Shown: positions 15,809 to 24,630, numbered from the stretch's first letter. The stretch is DNA of 28,589 nucleotides from an uncultured Campylobacter sp. (GCF_938045775.1 NZ_CALIBH010000238.1:1-28589); one strand, 5' to 3'. Notes: generated from the letters alone by a model not told the origin. Made by a program: numbers and translations.

Positions 15809-15814
15809 TAAAAT
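15809..15814 (+). promoter_or_regulatory. -10 element and ribosome site for the AAA+ gene
   Basis: TAAAAT 27 bases before the ATG at 15841. AAGGAGG at 15829-15835 is a strong ribosome site. CCTCC (15816-15820) could pair with GGAGG (15831-15835) across a 10-base loop if the transcript begins early enough. A 10-bp palindrome ACATTAATGT lies upstream at 15772-15781. The rest of 15593-15808 is AT-rich with no gene. Confidence 0.5.
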
Positions 15815-15840
15815 ACCTCCAAATAAACAAGGAGGCACTA

Positions 15841-17868
15841 ATGAAAAACAGAAATTTATTCGTAGATAACGAGATATATGACCTTGCCAGTCTTTGGATA
15901 CTCAGAGCAATATTTTGTGCTGGAGCACAAAGAGAATTTCTAAAATCCAAATATGGCAACCTTTTGGAATTTTTAGAGATTAATTCAAACGAGCCAACCC
16001 AGCAAGATATTAAAACCCTAAAAGATAAACTTGCTGTTCTTGAGAAAAGCAAAATTTCATGCGAGTTAAAAGAGCTCGAATATAATTTAAATTTGCTTCA
16101 AGAAAACTTAGGTTTAAACGATACCGAAAAGGCTATTTTGAGGTTCGTCGCGATTATGTTTAATTACGAAATCGTTTCGGACGCTTGCGAGCTGACAGAA
16201 AATTTAAACGATAGACAGGCTGCAAAAGCCATATCTCAGATATTAAATTTAAACTTTATTGACGTGCAAAAAGCTTTTAAAAAAGATGGAATTTTTGCTA
16301 AAACTTCACTTATAAAATTAGATATCTACGGACGCAATTTAAGATCAAAAATTGACGTGATAAATAACGACTTCATAGGCGCTTTATTTGTTAAATGCGA
16401 AAGCATAGACGAAATTTTTGTAAGCACCATAAAACCTTGTAGCAATACAAATTTAACTCTTAAGAATTATGTTCATATTAAAGATGATACGCAAATTTTA
16501 ATCTCTTTTTTAAAAAATGCTATCCGCAAAAGACAAAAAGGCGTAAACGTACTTTTATACGGCCCTGCAGGTACAGGCAAGACCGAGCTTAGCAAGGTTT
16601 TAGCAAAAGAATTAAGTTTAAAGCTTTATGAGGTTGCTTATGGAGACGAAAGCGGATACGATAATGAAGCCCAAAGAATAAAATCTTATTGCCTCGCGCA
16701 AAATATCTTGCAAGCAGGTTCAAATTTGCTGATGTATGATGAAGCCGAGGATGTATTTAACATAAATAACGATGAGAAAAGGCAATACGGCAAAGCCTTT
16801 ATAAATAGAGCTCTTGAAACCAACGAAGTACCTACTATTTGGATTACGAATAATATTTATAGCATGGATGAGGCCGTCATTAGACGTTTTAATCTAGCCA
16901 TAAAGCTTGGAGTGCCTAATAAAAACGTAAGAGCGAGGATCATCAAAGAATATAGCGCAAATTTGATAGATAATAAGCTAATCAATAAACTTGCAAAAAA
17001 TAAATTTATTGCGCCCGCAATCGTTAGCAATGCAAGTTTAGTCGTTTCAAGCTTAAGTCTAAGAGATAAAAATAAGGCTTTTGAGCGCGTGATAAGCAAC
17101 ACTTTAAAAGCACAAGGCTACGGCGCGCTAGAAAAGGACAAGAAAAAAGAGAGATTAAAAGATGATCTGCCTAGCAGCTATGATCCAAATTTCGTAAACT
17201 CAAGCTGCGACCTAAACGAGCTAATGCAGGGCATAAAAGAGAGCAAAAGCGCTAGGATTTGTCTTTACGGAGTACCAGGGACCGGAAAGAGCGCCTATGC
17301 TAAATTTATCGCTAAAAGCTTAAGAAAGCCTATTATCATCAAAAAAGGAAGCGAGCTTTTATCTATGTGGGTCGGCGGAACCGAGAAAAATATAGCCGAG
17401 GCTTTTAAAGAGGCTGGTAGCAAAAAAGCAGTACTCGTATTTGATGAAGTCGATAGCTTTTTACAAGACAGAAGCCTAGCTGCTAGAAGCTGGGAGGTAA
17501 CTCAAGTAAATGAAATGCTAGTGCAGATGGAGAGCTTTAGCGGCATCTTTATCGCTACGACGAATTTGATCGATAATCTCGATAAGGCAAGTCTTAGAAG
17601 ATTTGATTTAAAGCTTGAGTTTGGATATTTATTGCCAAATCAAGCATTAAATTTGTTCAAAAAAGAGTGCGCATCACTAAGGATAAAATTTGACGAAAAC
17701 CTAGCTGCAAGAATTTCGGATTTAAGCTTTTTGGCGCCAGGAGATTTTGCGAGCGTGCGAAGACAGGCTAAATTTAAAAGGGTTAAAAACAGCGATGATT
17801 TTTATGAGAGATTAAAACGGGAAGTGGCTTTAAAAAATGAAAAGAAAGTAAAAAGGGTAGGATTTTAG
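15841..17868 (+). CDS. Double AAA+ ATPase
   Basis: A 675-residue cytoplasmic ATPase with two AAA+ modules after a ~220-residue helical N-terminal region. Module 1: Walker A GPAGTGKT at 241-248, Walker B LLMYDEAED around 296-303, and an RRF arginine-finger-like site (AVIRRFNLAIKL, near 345). Module 2: Walker A GVPGTGKS at 477-484, Walker B VLVFDEVDSF around 531-540, and SLRRFDLKLEF near 585. Both modules keep the catalytic residues. The layout recalls Cdc48/p97-type remodellers, but the N-terminal region is different and no protease domain is present. It is the first gene of the island and has a strong ribosome site. Its gap to the DUF262 gene is 100 bases, with a separate promoter, so joint function is inferred only from position. 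Confidence 0.85.
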   Translation: MKNRNLFVDNEIYDLASLWILRAIFCAGAQREFLKSKYGNLLEFLEINSNEPTQQDIKTLKDKLAVLEKSKISCELKELEYNLNLLQENLGLNDTEKAILRFVAIMFNYEIVSDACELTENLNDRQAAKAISQILNLNFIDVQKAFKKDGIFAKTSLIKLDIYGRNLRSKIDVINNDFIGALFVKCESIDEIFVSTIKPCSNTNLTLKNYVHIKDDTQILISFLKNAIRKRQKGVNVLLYGPAGTGKTELSKVLAKELSLKLYEVAYGDESGYDNEAQRIKSYCLAQNILQAGSNLLMYDEAEDVFNINNDEKRQYGKAFINRALETNEVPTIWITNNIYSMDEAVIRRFNLAIKLGVPNKNVRARIIKEYSANLIDNKLINKLAKNKFIAPAIVSNASLVVSSLSLRDKNKAFERVISNTLKAQGYGALEKDKKKERLKDDLPSSYDPNFVNSSCDLNELMQGIKESKSARICLYGVPGTGKSAYAKFIAKSLRKPIIIKKGSELLSMWVGGTEKNIAEAFKEAGSKKAVLVFDEVDSFLQDRSLAARSWEVTQVNEMLVQMESFSGIFIATTNLIDNLDKASLRRFDLKLEFGYLLPNQALNLFKKECASLRIKFDENLAARISDLSFLAPGDFASVRRQAKFKRVKNSDDFYERLKREVALKNEKKVKRVGF

Positions 17869-17937
17869 CAACACAACTAGCGGAGTTAAAACGGTGTCAT
17901 TTTTATTTAAAGGATAAAAATTTTAGACTTTTTATGG

Positions 17938-17943
17938 TAAAAT
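17938..17943 (+). promoter_or_regulatory. -10 element for the DUF262 pair
   Basis: TAAAAT with AAGGAG at 17956-17961 and ATG at 17969. Just upstream is an inverted repeat TTTTTAT (17900-17906) / ATAAAAA (17914-17920), 7-base spacer, which could be a weak terminator for the AAA+ gene or an operator. Confidence 0.45.
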
Positions 17944-17968
17944 TTTAAAAGATTTAAGGAGAAATACT

Positions 17969-19321
17969 ATGACAAATGACGACAATGAGCAGAATAATTA
18001 CATTTTAAGTGCAGATGACATACTAAGTAGCGCAAATTATCGAATCCCATACTACCAACGCCCATATGTATGGAGTGAGGATTTAGCTTTAGGACTGCTT
18101 TCAAGCATTAAAAGATCGTTTAAAAATGGAAGCTCTAATGAAATTTTACTAGGGCACATAATTTTGCATAAGGAAGCACATGAAAACAAAGAATTAATTA
18201 ACAATATAGTCGATGGGCAGCAACGTATAACTACACTAGCCATTATTTTAAAAGCTTTAGGCGATAATGATGTGCCTTTTTTAGATAATAAAATAAATTT
18301 CTTATCGCATAAGGCTTTGAAAAGAAATTTCGATCTCTTGAAAGCGGAGTGCGACAATATAAAAGACAAAGAAAAATTTATAAGTTACATAAAGAATAGA
18401 GTCGAATTTACATATATAAAGACAGGAAATTTAGACGAAGCATTTTTATACTTTGATACGCACAATACCAGTGGTAGAGCTCTTAGCGAAACGGACTTAC
18501 TCAAAAACCACCACCTAATGTTTATGGATGAGACAAAATCAAAGCAACTAATGCTTCACTACGCTAAAAAATGGAATGAGTATTCTTTATACGACATTAA
18601 TACATCTTGGTTTTTGAGAGAAAATTTGATATTCCGCACATTAAGAAGCGCACTATATATAAGACGAACTAAAACTGACGCTTTTAATCCATATAGAACT
18701 TTTGGTTATTATGGTGCAGATGAAGAGTGGTATAAGTTTAATTATTCTATTTTTGAGGAATTTAAAAACCACTTTGATGAGAAAATCAAAATTTACAAAA
18801 GCAATATATCGCTCACGGATGATATTCTTGGAGGGGCGAGCTTTTTTGAATATGTTTTTAAGTATTGCGATATTTTAAAATACATTGAAAGTAATTTCAT
18901 ATATTTTCATGAATATTTTACGGGATGTAGTTATCTAAATCATGCTTGCCACGTAGTTTTGCTATTTATTGCCGACAAGTTTAGTATCGAGGCATTAGAC
19001 GAGGTTGCGAATTTAGTGTTTTTAAATATATTTGGCGTCGCCTGCGGATATGATAGAATTTCTGGTGATAGTCCGCGGATAATAGTTCAACGGCTTTTGC
19101 AGCTTACTGATACCTCAAGCACATTGGAAACGCTGAAAGTAAAAATAGAAAAAGAGCTAAAAACTAATGCAGAAATATCGAAGATTTTGCCCAAAAATCG
19201 AGAAAAGCATTATAATAGGATAAAGGACAAGACAAAGTACACCAGGGACTACATGGCCGATAATTCTTTTAATATTATAAATTTTGAAGGAGAAGAAGAT
19301 GGAAGAAGCAAAAGCAAATAA
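17969..19321 (+). CDS. DUF262 protein without DUF1524
   Basis: A 450-residue protein whose N-terminal ~200 residues are a DUF262 (GmrS-like, ParB/sulfiredoxin-fold) domain. Visible are IPYYQRPYVW (26-35), GHIILHK (the second conserved segment, about 64) and DGQQRITT (82-89); DGQQR is the family's nucleotide-handling motif. The DTHNTSGRALSETDLLKNHH segment (split at about residue 155-175) corresponds to the family's N-x-x-G-x-x-L region. The C-terminal half is helical, and I find no H-N-H signature of DUF1524. DUF262 proteins occur in type IV restriction (GmrSD), SspE and related defences. Its 3' end overlaps the next gene by 23 bases; the two form a pair. Confidence 0.85.
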   Translation: MTNDDNEQNNYILSADDILSSANYRIPYYQRPYVWSEDLALGLLSSIKRSFKNGSSNEILLGHIILHKEAHENKELINNIVDGQQRITTLAIILKALGDNDVPFLDNKINFLSHKALKRNFDLLKAECDNIKDKEKFISYIKNRVEFTYIKTGNLDEAFLYFDTHNTSGRALSETDLLKNHHLMFMDETKSKQLMLHYAKKWNEYSLYDINTSWFLRENLIFRTLRSALYIRRTKTDAFNPYRTFGYYGADEEWYKFNYSIFEEFKNHFDEKIKIYKSNISLTDDILGGASFFEYVFKYCDILKYIESNFIYFHEYFTGCSYLNHACHVVLLFIADKFSIEALDEVANLVFLNIFGVACGYDRISGDSPRIIVQRLLQLTDTSSTLETLKVKIEKELKTNAEISKILPKNREKHYNRIKDKTKYTRDYMADNSFNIINFEGEEDGRSKSK

Positions 19322-21020
19322 TCGTACTATACACAGCATAAAGAGTTATAAATTTGAAATACCTTTTTACCAAAGGGCGTATTCTTGGAGAAAGCAGGAT
19401 ATTGAAAAACTAATAAGCGATATAAACGGCAAAGAAGGGCACTATCTCGGCAATATCGTAGTTAAGAAGAATGATGATAAATTTATCGTCATAGATGGAC
19501 AGCAAAGACTTACTACTATTTATATTATTTTTATGGCTTTAGGAGTAAAAGAAAAACCGTTTGAACTAAGCTATGAAATAGATAGTAGCGATGGCGAAAA
19601 ACTAAAAAACTTTAACGTAAATGAACGCAAATATGTAAATAGACAAATTTTAGATGCCATCCTTTTTGCTAGCAACAATGAAATTTTGTGTAAAGATAGT
19701 TTCGAAAAGAATATAAATTCGGCTATTTTTACGATGACTATTATCCCAGAAAATGTCAAAGCTACTGAGTATTTTGAACTAGTTAACACAAAAAGCATTC
19801 AGCTGGAAAATCATCAGGTGTTAAAAGCTAGATTTTTAAGTAATATTAAAGATAACTATGCAGACGTAGCAAGAAAATGGGATATGATCTCAAATATGGA
19901 CGAAAAATATAAAGATCAAATTTTAGAAAGCAATCAAGCAGGTTTACCCATCGGACCCAAAACAATAAGAGAACTTTTGGAATCAGATTTCAATCGCAAA
20001 GAAGAAAAGCAAACCGAAACAAATTCTGATACAAAAAGCTTAGTAAAATTCCCAGTATTTTTGCTTCTAGTTTTGAAGGTGTTTGTTGCCAAAAACGGCT
20101 TGAATGTAGATTCTGAGAATAAGGTGGACCCTAATAATAAGATTATCATAGACAAAGATAAACTTTTGGGGGAATTTGAAAAAGTTTTTAGGAAAAAAAC
20201 AGATTTGCACTATGAGTTTATTGCTTTTTTAGAAAGTATGCATAATAAATTTGATGAATTCATCTATAGAGATGACGAGATGAAAAACAAAATTTTGCTA
20301 AATTTGCAAAGGTTGTTTTACTATACTAGCGAATACGACAAGCCTGAATTTATCGCCGCACTTTTGGCTTTCTTAGACAAAAACTCACTAGATGCTTGTA
20401 ATGATAAAAATACACAAAAGGTTATTGAATTTCTCGAGCAATTGGATAACGAGCTGGCAAAGAGCGCTTTAAAAAACAATGGATATCGTAAAATAGTAGA
20501 AACTATAAATGACGTTATAGGAAAAATTTATAAAGGCGAAAGTCTGGAAACGCCAGTACTTGAAAAAATCGACTCTAAATTTTTAGATACTGGAACAGCA
20601 GTACCGCATTATTGGTTTTATAGGCTAGAGTATCTACTTTGGCGAGATTTTAATAGTTTAAGTGCTTGTGATACTTGTGCGGATGATATAAAAAAAGTAT
20701 TTCCTAAATTTAATAGAGATGAATATCTAATCAAATCCCAAGACACGGTGGAACATATGTGGGCAACAAATTTACAAGAAAATGGCAAAGCACTAGATGA
20801 TTTTGGGAATTTGGCCTTAATAAGAAAGGATTTTAACTCTAGTTTAAGCGATTATGATTTTGGTGAGAAGTTAAAAATGATAAAGGAAAGCCCAAGCTCG
20901 AGTATAAAAATGCTAATATTTTACGCATCGCAAAAGGGATACGATAAGGATATGATCGGTAGACTCGGCGATAAAATGAAGAAAATTCTTTTTAAAGGCA
21001 TAACAAATTCCCCTCTCTAA
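19299..21020 (+). CDS. DUF262-DUF1524 (GmrSD-like) nuclease
   Basis: A 573-residue protein combining both halves of a GmrSD-type enzyme. DUF262 part: IPFYQRAYSW (21-30), LGNIVVKKND, VIDGQQRLTT (DGQQR at 66-70) and the FELVNTKSIQLENHQVLK region. DUF1524 part: VEHMWATNL (Glu485-His486) and FGNLALIRKDFNSSLSDYDF, which match the His and Asn positions of the HNH-type nuclease, although the usual P-Q after the His is replaced. GmrSD cuts modified DNA in an NTP-dependent way; SspE responds to phosphorothioate DNA. The target here is unknown. ATG at 19299 is chosen over TTG at 19284 because GAAGGAGAAG sits at the right distance. It overlaps the upstream DUF262 gene by 23 bases. Confidence 0.88.
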   Translation: MEEAKANNRTIHSIKSYKFEIPFYQRAYSWRKQDIEKLISDINGKEGHYLGNIVVKKNDDKFIVIDGQQRLTTIYIIFMALGVKEKPFELSYEIDSSDGEKLKNFNVNERKYVNRQILDAILFASNNEILCKDSFEKNINSAIFTMTIIPENVKATEYFELVNTKSIQLENHQVLKARFLSNIKDNYADVARKWDMISNMDEKYKDQILESNQAGLPIGPKTIRELLESDFNRKEEKQTETNSDTKSLVKFPVFLLLVLKVFVAKNGLNVDSENKVDPNNKIIIDKDKLLGEFEKVFRKKTDLHYEFIAFLESMHNKFDEFIYRDDEMKNKILLNLQRLFYYTSEYDKPEFIAALLAFLDKNSLDACNDKNTQKVIEFLEQLDNELAKSALKNNGYRKIVETINDVIGKIYKGESLETPVLEKIDSKFLDTGTAVPHYWFYRLEYLLWRDFNSLSACDTCADDIKKVFPKFNRDEYLIKSQDTVEHMWATNLQENGKALDDFGNLALIRKDFNSSLSDYDFGEKLKMIKESPSSSIKMLIFYASQKGYDKDMIGRLGDKMKKILFKGITNSPL

Positions 21021-22485
21021 ATCCCTCTACATCCGTGGTCTTCAGTGTGAAAAGAGCTTGTGGCTTAAAAAGAAAAAGCCTGAAGTTTTGCAAGCTCCAG
21101 ATGATAGCGCGCAGGCGGTATTTGATACCGGCACCTCGGTAGGCGAGCTAGCCTGTGAGCTATTTAGCGGCGGCGAGAGGATAAAGTACACCGGCGACTT
21201 TGGCTCGCAAATAGCAAAAACAAAAGAGCTTATCAAGCGCGGCACAAAGGTGATCTACGAGGCCACTTTTTGCTTTGACGGCATCCTTGTGATGGTTGAT
21301 ATCTTTCGCATAGGCAAGGACGGGCTTATCATCAACGAAGTAAAGAGTTCGACTTCCGTAAAAGACGTATATATCGACGATGCGGCCATTCAGTATTACG
21401 TGCTTAGCTCGCTTGGCTACGAGGTGAGTCGCGTAAATATAATCCACATCGATAGCGCCTACACAAGAGACGAAACGCTAGAGCTTGAAAAGCTATTTTG
21501 CGTACAGGATGTAACCGAGCAAGTGAAGCAAAAGCAGCGAGATATCCCTCAAATTTTAAATAAATTTGAAGAAATTTTAAGCCAAAATGATGAGCCCGAC
21601 ATTGATATAGGCGCACATTGCTCAAATCCTTACGCTTGCGACGCTCGGGAGTACTGCTGGCATAAGCAGCGAGCTATCCCGGAGTATAGTGTATTTGACA
21701 TCTCTCGTCTAAGAAGCGATAAGAAATTTGAGCTTTATAAAAGCGGCGTGGTTAAATTTAACGATATAAAAGATCTAAGTAAATTTAACGCCTCTCAGCA
21801 AATCCAAATAAAATCAGAAATCTCGCAAGAACAGATCATAGACAAAGATGCAATAAAAGAGTTTTTGGATACGCTCCGCTACCCGCTCTATCATCTCGAC
21901 TTCGAGACCTTTCAGCAGGCGGTGCCGCAATTTATTGGGCTTAGGCCTTACGAGCAGATACCTTTTCAGTTTTCAATCCACAAAGATGACGGCAAAGGAA
22001 ATTTAGAGCATTTTGAGTTTTTAGCTGAGGCTGGCGCCGATCCTAGATACGAACTAGCGCTAAATTTAATCAAATTTATCCCACAGGACGCCTGCGTGCT
22101 AGCCTACAACATGAGCTTTGAAAAAGGAGTGATAAGACGCCTGGCCGAAGCTTATCCGCAAATCTCAAACGAGCTTATGGCTATCCACGACAATATAAAA
22201 GACCTCATGGCACCCTTTGCAAGCAAAAGCTACTACCATCCGAAAATGAAAGGTAGCTACTCCATAAAATACGTCCTGCCCGCACTCGTGCCCGAATTAG
22301 AATTGGCGTATAAGGATTTAAATTTAATCCATCACGGAGGCGAAGCTATGCAAGCATACGCCGCTATGACTTTTATGAAAGAAACAGAGCGCGAAGCTTA
22401 TAAGCAGGCTCTGCTAGAATACTGTAAGCTCGATACGCTAGCAATGGTTAAAATTTTAGAAAAACTTTATGAGGCTGTGCACTAA
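21007..22485 (+). CDS. DUF2779: Cas4-like nuclease fused to DEDD exonuclease
   Basis: A protein of about 492 residues if started at ATT 21007. The N-terminal half is a RecB/Cas4-type PD-(D/E)XK nuclease with site residues Asp98, Glu111 and Lys113 (EVK), and a likely 4Fe-4S cluster from Cys14, Cys205, Cys211 and Cys217. The C-terminal half (DUF2779) is an RNase H-like exonuclease with LDFET (Asp298, Glu300), YNMSFEKGVI, and YCKLDT (Tyr472, Asp476). The conserved opening LSKSLYIRGLQCEKSLWLKK lies in frame but upstream of the first usual start (TTG 21058), and includes Cys14. The only start-like codon after the stop at 21001-21003 is ATT 21007, 8 bases after AAAGG (20994-20998). The role is unknown; related nucleases act on DNA ends. 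Confidence 0.8.
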   Translation: MPLSKSLYIRGLQCEKSLWLKKKKPEVLQAPDDSAQAVFDTGTSVGELACELFSGGERIKYTGDFGSQIAKTKELIKRGTKVIYEATFCFDGILVMVDIFRIGKDGLIINEVKSSTSVKDVYIDDAAIQYYVLSSLGYEVSRVNIIHIDSAYTRDETLELEKLFCVQDVTEQVKQKQRDIPQILNKFEEILSQNDEPDIDIGAHCSNPYACDAREYCWHKQRAIPEYSVFDISRLRSDKKFELYKSGVVKFNDIKDLSKFNASQQIQIKSEISQEQIIDKDAIKEFLDTLRYPLYHLDFETFQQAVPQFIGLRPYEQIPFQFSIHKDDGKGNLEHFEFLAEAGADPRYELALNLIKFIPQDACVLAYNMSFEKGVIRRLAEAYPQISNELMAIHDNIKDLMAPFASKSYYHPKMKGSYSIKYVLPALVPELELAYKDLNLIHHGGEAMQAYAAMTFMKETEREAYKQALLEYCKLDTLAMVKILEKLYEAVH

Positions 22486-22510
22486 GACAAAAAATGCCTA
22501 GTTTGTCTGC

Positions 22511-22516
22511 TACAAT
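22511..22516 (+). promoter_or_regulatory. -10 element for the PD-(D/E)XK gene
   Basis: TACAAT in the 56-base gap after the DUF2779 gene. A 16-bp perfect palindrome CTTTAAAATTTTAAAG at 22518-22533 overlaps the AAAGGAGG ribosome site. Confidence 0.45.
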
Positions 22517-22541
22517 GCTTTAAAATTTTAAAGGAGGAGAT

Positions 22542-23771
22542 ATGGATATAGAGAAATTTGAATCTATGCTAAAGCAAATCAAAGTCTTAAGCGATAAGCT
22601 AGAAGTGAAAAAGCTGCGCGGCAATAATGACTACAATCTATTTTTGGCGCTTTTTGACGCTAGCGACGAAGTGAGGTTGCACTCGCGCTTTATCTGCTCG
22701 CTACTCGATCCGAACTCGCCGCATTATCAAAAAGAGCTATTTTTGGAGCTTTTTATAAAAGCATGCGGGCTAGAGGATTTTGGGCTAAATTCGCAAATCG
22801 CAAAAGTCTATAAAGAATATGAGAATATCGATATCTACATAACTGACGGCACGAAGCATATTATTTTAGAAAATAAAATTTATGCCGGCGATCAAGAGGC
22901 TCAGATTAAAAGATATATAAAAACTATCCAACAAGAAAACGGCAATGAAGCTGAAATTTACGTGCTCTTTTTATCACCGCAAGGGCGCGAGCCTACCGGC
23001 TATAGCCTAGACGGACTAAAAATCAAAGACGGCAGAATTTCAAACGAGAAGGGCGATGAAATCGCTAAATTTAAGGCGATTTCATACGACAAAGAGATAA
23101 CTGCGTGGCTTGATCTATGCCTTGAAGAAACGGGAAATTTAACCAATTTGTCCGCTGTGATATCGCAATACAAAAATGTCATCGAAAAAATTTATGGAAA
23201 ATATAAAGGAGTACAGATGGATACAAATGAGATTAGTAAGATAATACTCGAAAACTATGATATAGTTGAGGAGATAAAAAATAAGTATTTCGATATAGCC
23301 AGTTCGAATAAACTTAATGAATTTATGTCAAACGTAAAGACTGAACTCGAAAAAAGATTATCGCAAGAATGGCATGTCGATGATATAAAAGATGCTGATA
23401 CGAAAAGATATTTTTCACCTATAAGTTTTTATAAATATGATTGGGGTCGTAATAGTATTATAAATTTTACCCTAGAATTTGATAGTAGAAATTTTTTAAA
23501 TCCATATATTGGGCTTAAATATAATGAGAGCGGGAACAGCAAGGAGCGCATAGGGATCAACAAGGAGCGCATAAAAGATATACAGGCTAAATTTACGCTT
23601 ACCGAGTGGAAAATAGGCACAACGTTTGCAAGGTGGAAATGGCTTAAAAAGGATCAGTTTTTAAGAGAAATAATCGTGAATAAATATAGTGAGACGGAAC
23701 TAGTCAATGAGCTAATAAAAATGAAAAATGAACTAGAGCCACTAGCCGATGAAATTGCAAAGCTAATTTAG
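22542..23771 (+). CDS. PD-(D/E)XK superfamily nuclease
   Basis: A 409-residue protein of the PDDEXK_4-like group. The opening RLHSRFICSLLDPNSPHYQKE (split near residue 49) is typical of this group. The catalytic centre is IDIYI with Asp97 and IILENKIYAGDQEAQI with Glu110 and Lys112, followed by YVLFLSPQGREP. Related proteins are mostly uncharacterised and appear in restriction or anti-phage neighbourhoods. The C-terminal ~180 residues are unassigned and probably helical, ending in a charged coil. It contains a 21-base in-frame tandem duplication (KERIGIN repeated as KERIKDI, 23540-23573). It ends 9 bases before the Sir2 ATG. No methyltransferase is next to it, so it is not an ordinary restriction enzyme. 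Confidence 0.85.
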   Translation: MDIEKFESMLKQIKVLSDKLEVKKLRGNNDYNLFLALFDASDEVRLHSRFICSLLDPNSPHYQKELFLELFIKACGLEDFGLNSQIAKVYKEYENIDIYITDGTKHIILENKIYAGDQEAQIKRYIKTIQQENGNEAEIYVLFLSPQGREPTGYSLDGLKIKDGRISNEKGDEIAKFKAISYDKEITAWLDLCLEETGNLTNLSAVISQYKNVIEKIYGKYKGVQMDTNEISKIILENYDIVEEIKNKYFDIASSNKLNEFMSNVKTELEKRLSQEWHVDDIKDADTKRYFSPISFYKYDWGRNSIINFTLEFDSRNFLNPYIGLKYNESGNSKERIGINKERIKDIQAKFTLTEWKIGTTFARWKWLKKDQFLREIIVNKYSETELVNELIKMKNELEPLADEIAKLI

Positions 23772-23780
23772 GTGCAAGTT

Positions 23781-24602
23781 ATGCAAGACATGATCTCCCG
23801 CGCAAAAGAGATCATCGCAAACGCCGATGCCGTCATAATAACCGCAGGAGCAGGCATGGGCGTAGATAGCGGACTGCCTGATTTTAGAGGTGATCTTGGC
23901 TTTTGGAAAGCCTATCCGCCTTTAAAGGATAAAAATTTAAGCTTTACCGAGATGGCAAATCCGCAGTGGTTTTTTAGTAGCCCTGAGCTAGCTTGGGCGT
24001 TTTACGGACACAGGCTAAAGCTCTATAACGCAACCCAGCCTCACGAGGGTTTTACCCTACTAAAAAATCTTTGCGAAGCAAAAGGCGAAAACTATTTTAT
24101 CTACACTTCAAACGTAGACGGGCATTTTGAAAAGGTGGGATTTGACAAGGATAAAATTTACGAGATCCATGGCTCCATACATCACGCGCAGTGTATTCAT
24201 AGCGATGACGGAAATATATGGAATATGGACGAAAATAATGTCGAAGTGGACGAGGAAAAATTTATCGCTACAAAGATGCCTGTTTGTCCTGAGTGCGGAT
24301 GCGAGAGCCGTCCAAATATCCTTATGTTTTACGACCACGAATTTAATCACAAAAGAGCTTGGGCGCAGCACAAGAAATACGATGCGTGGCTTAGCCACAA
24401 TATGAACTCCAAAATAGCTATAATTGAGATCGGAGCAGGTCTTGCGGTGCCTACGATCAGGATTTACGGAGAAAGGATGGCAAAAAGATTTAAGCGCGCT
24501 CATCTAATCCGCATAAACCCGCAAGATACTCACGTAAACGCGTATAGGGGTATGGCGATAAAGGCAGGCGGGCTTGAAGGATTAAGAGCAATCCTTAGCT
24601 GA
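23781..24602 (+). CDS. Sir2-family NAD-dependent enzyme
   Basis: A 273-residue Sir2-fold protein. Seen are the NAD-binding GAGMGVDSGLPDFRG (Gly23 onward), TSNVDGHFEK (about 112-121; normal sirtuins have TQNVD), the catalytic His130 in EIHGSI, and Cys residues at 138, 169, 172 and 174 that could form the zinc site. With His kept, deacetylase or NAD hydrolase chemistry is possible. SNVDG in place of QNVDG and the GFW.AYPP region mark it as a distinct bacterial subgroup, and Sir2 proteins of several kinds act as NADases in phage defence. ATG 23781 with AGGTG upstream is preferred to GTG 23772. It is not the SirTM (ADP-ribosylating) type, whose motif differs. Confidence 0.85.
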   Translation: MQDMISRAKEIIANADAVIITAGAGMGVDSGLPDFRGDLGFWKAYPPLKDKNLSFTEMANPQWFFSSPELAWAFYGHRLKLYNATQPHEGFTLLKNLCEAKGENYFIYTSNVDGHFEKVGFDKDKIYEIHGSIHHAQCIHSDDGNIWNMDENNVEVDEEKFIATKMPVCPECGCESRPNILMFYDHEFNHKRAWAQHKKYDAWLSHNMNSKIAIIEIGAGLAVPTIRIYGERMAKRFKRAHLIRINPQDTHVNAYRGMAIKAGGLEGLRAILS

Positions 24603-24612
24603 TATTATCCCT

Positions 24613-24630
24613 TTATTTTAGATAAAATAA
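24613..24630 (+). promoter_or_regulatory. 18-bp perfect dyad before the WYL gene
   Basis: TTATTTTAGATAAAATAA: 8-base arms with a 2-base centre, in the 44-base Sir2-WYL gap. A 2-base loop suits a DNA operator better than a hairpin. A -10-like TATTAT lies at 24603-24608, so the dyad would cover the start point. AAGGAG is at 24636-24641. Confidence 0.55.

Noticed and set aside
15636..15869. 77-codon frame before the AAA+ gene
   Set aside because: It starts at a non-ATG codon without ribosome site, overlaps the well-supported AAA+ start and promoter, and its translation is low-complexity.
19284..19286. TTG as the start of the second DUF262 gene
   Set aside because: The GAAGGAGAAG ribosome site lies after this codon and serves ATG 19299.
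21058..21060. TTG as the start of the DUF2779 gene
   Set aside because: No ribosome site at the right distance, and it would remove the conserved N-terminus and Cys14.
23781..24602. SirTM-type ADP-ribosylating sirtuin paired with a macrodomain
   Set aside because: The NAD-binding and catalytic motifs (GVDSGLPDFRG, EIHGS) are of the ordinary His-containing type, and no lipoylation genes (GcvH-like, LplA) are nearby.
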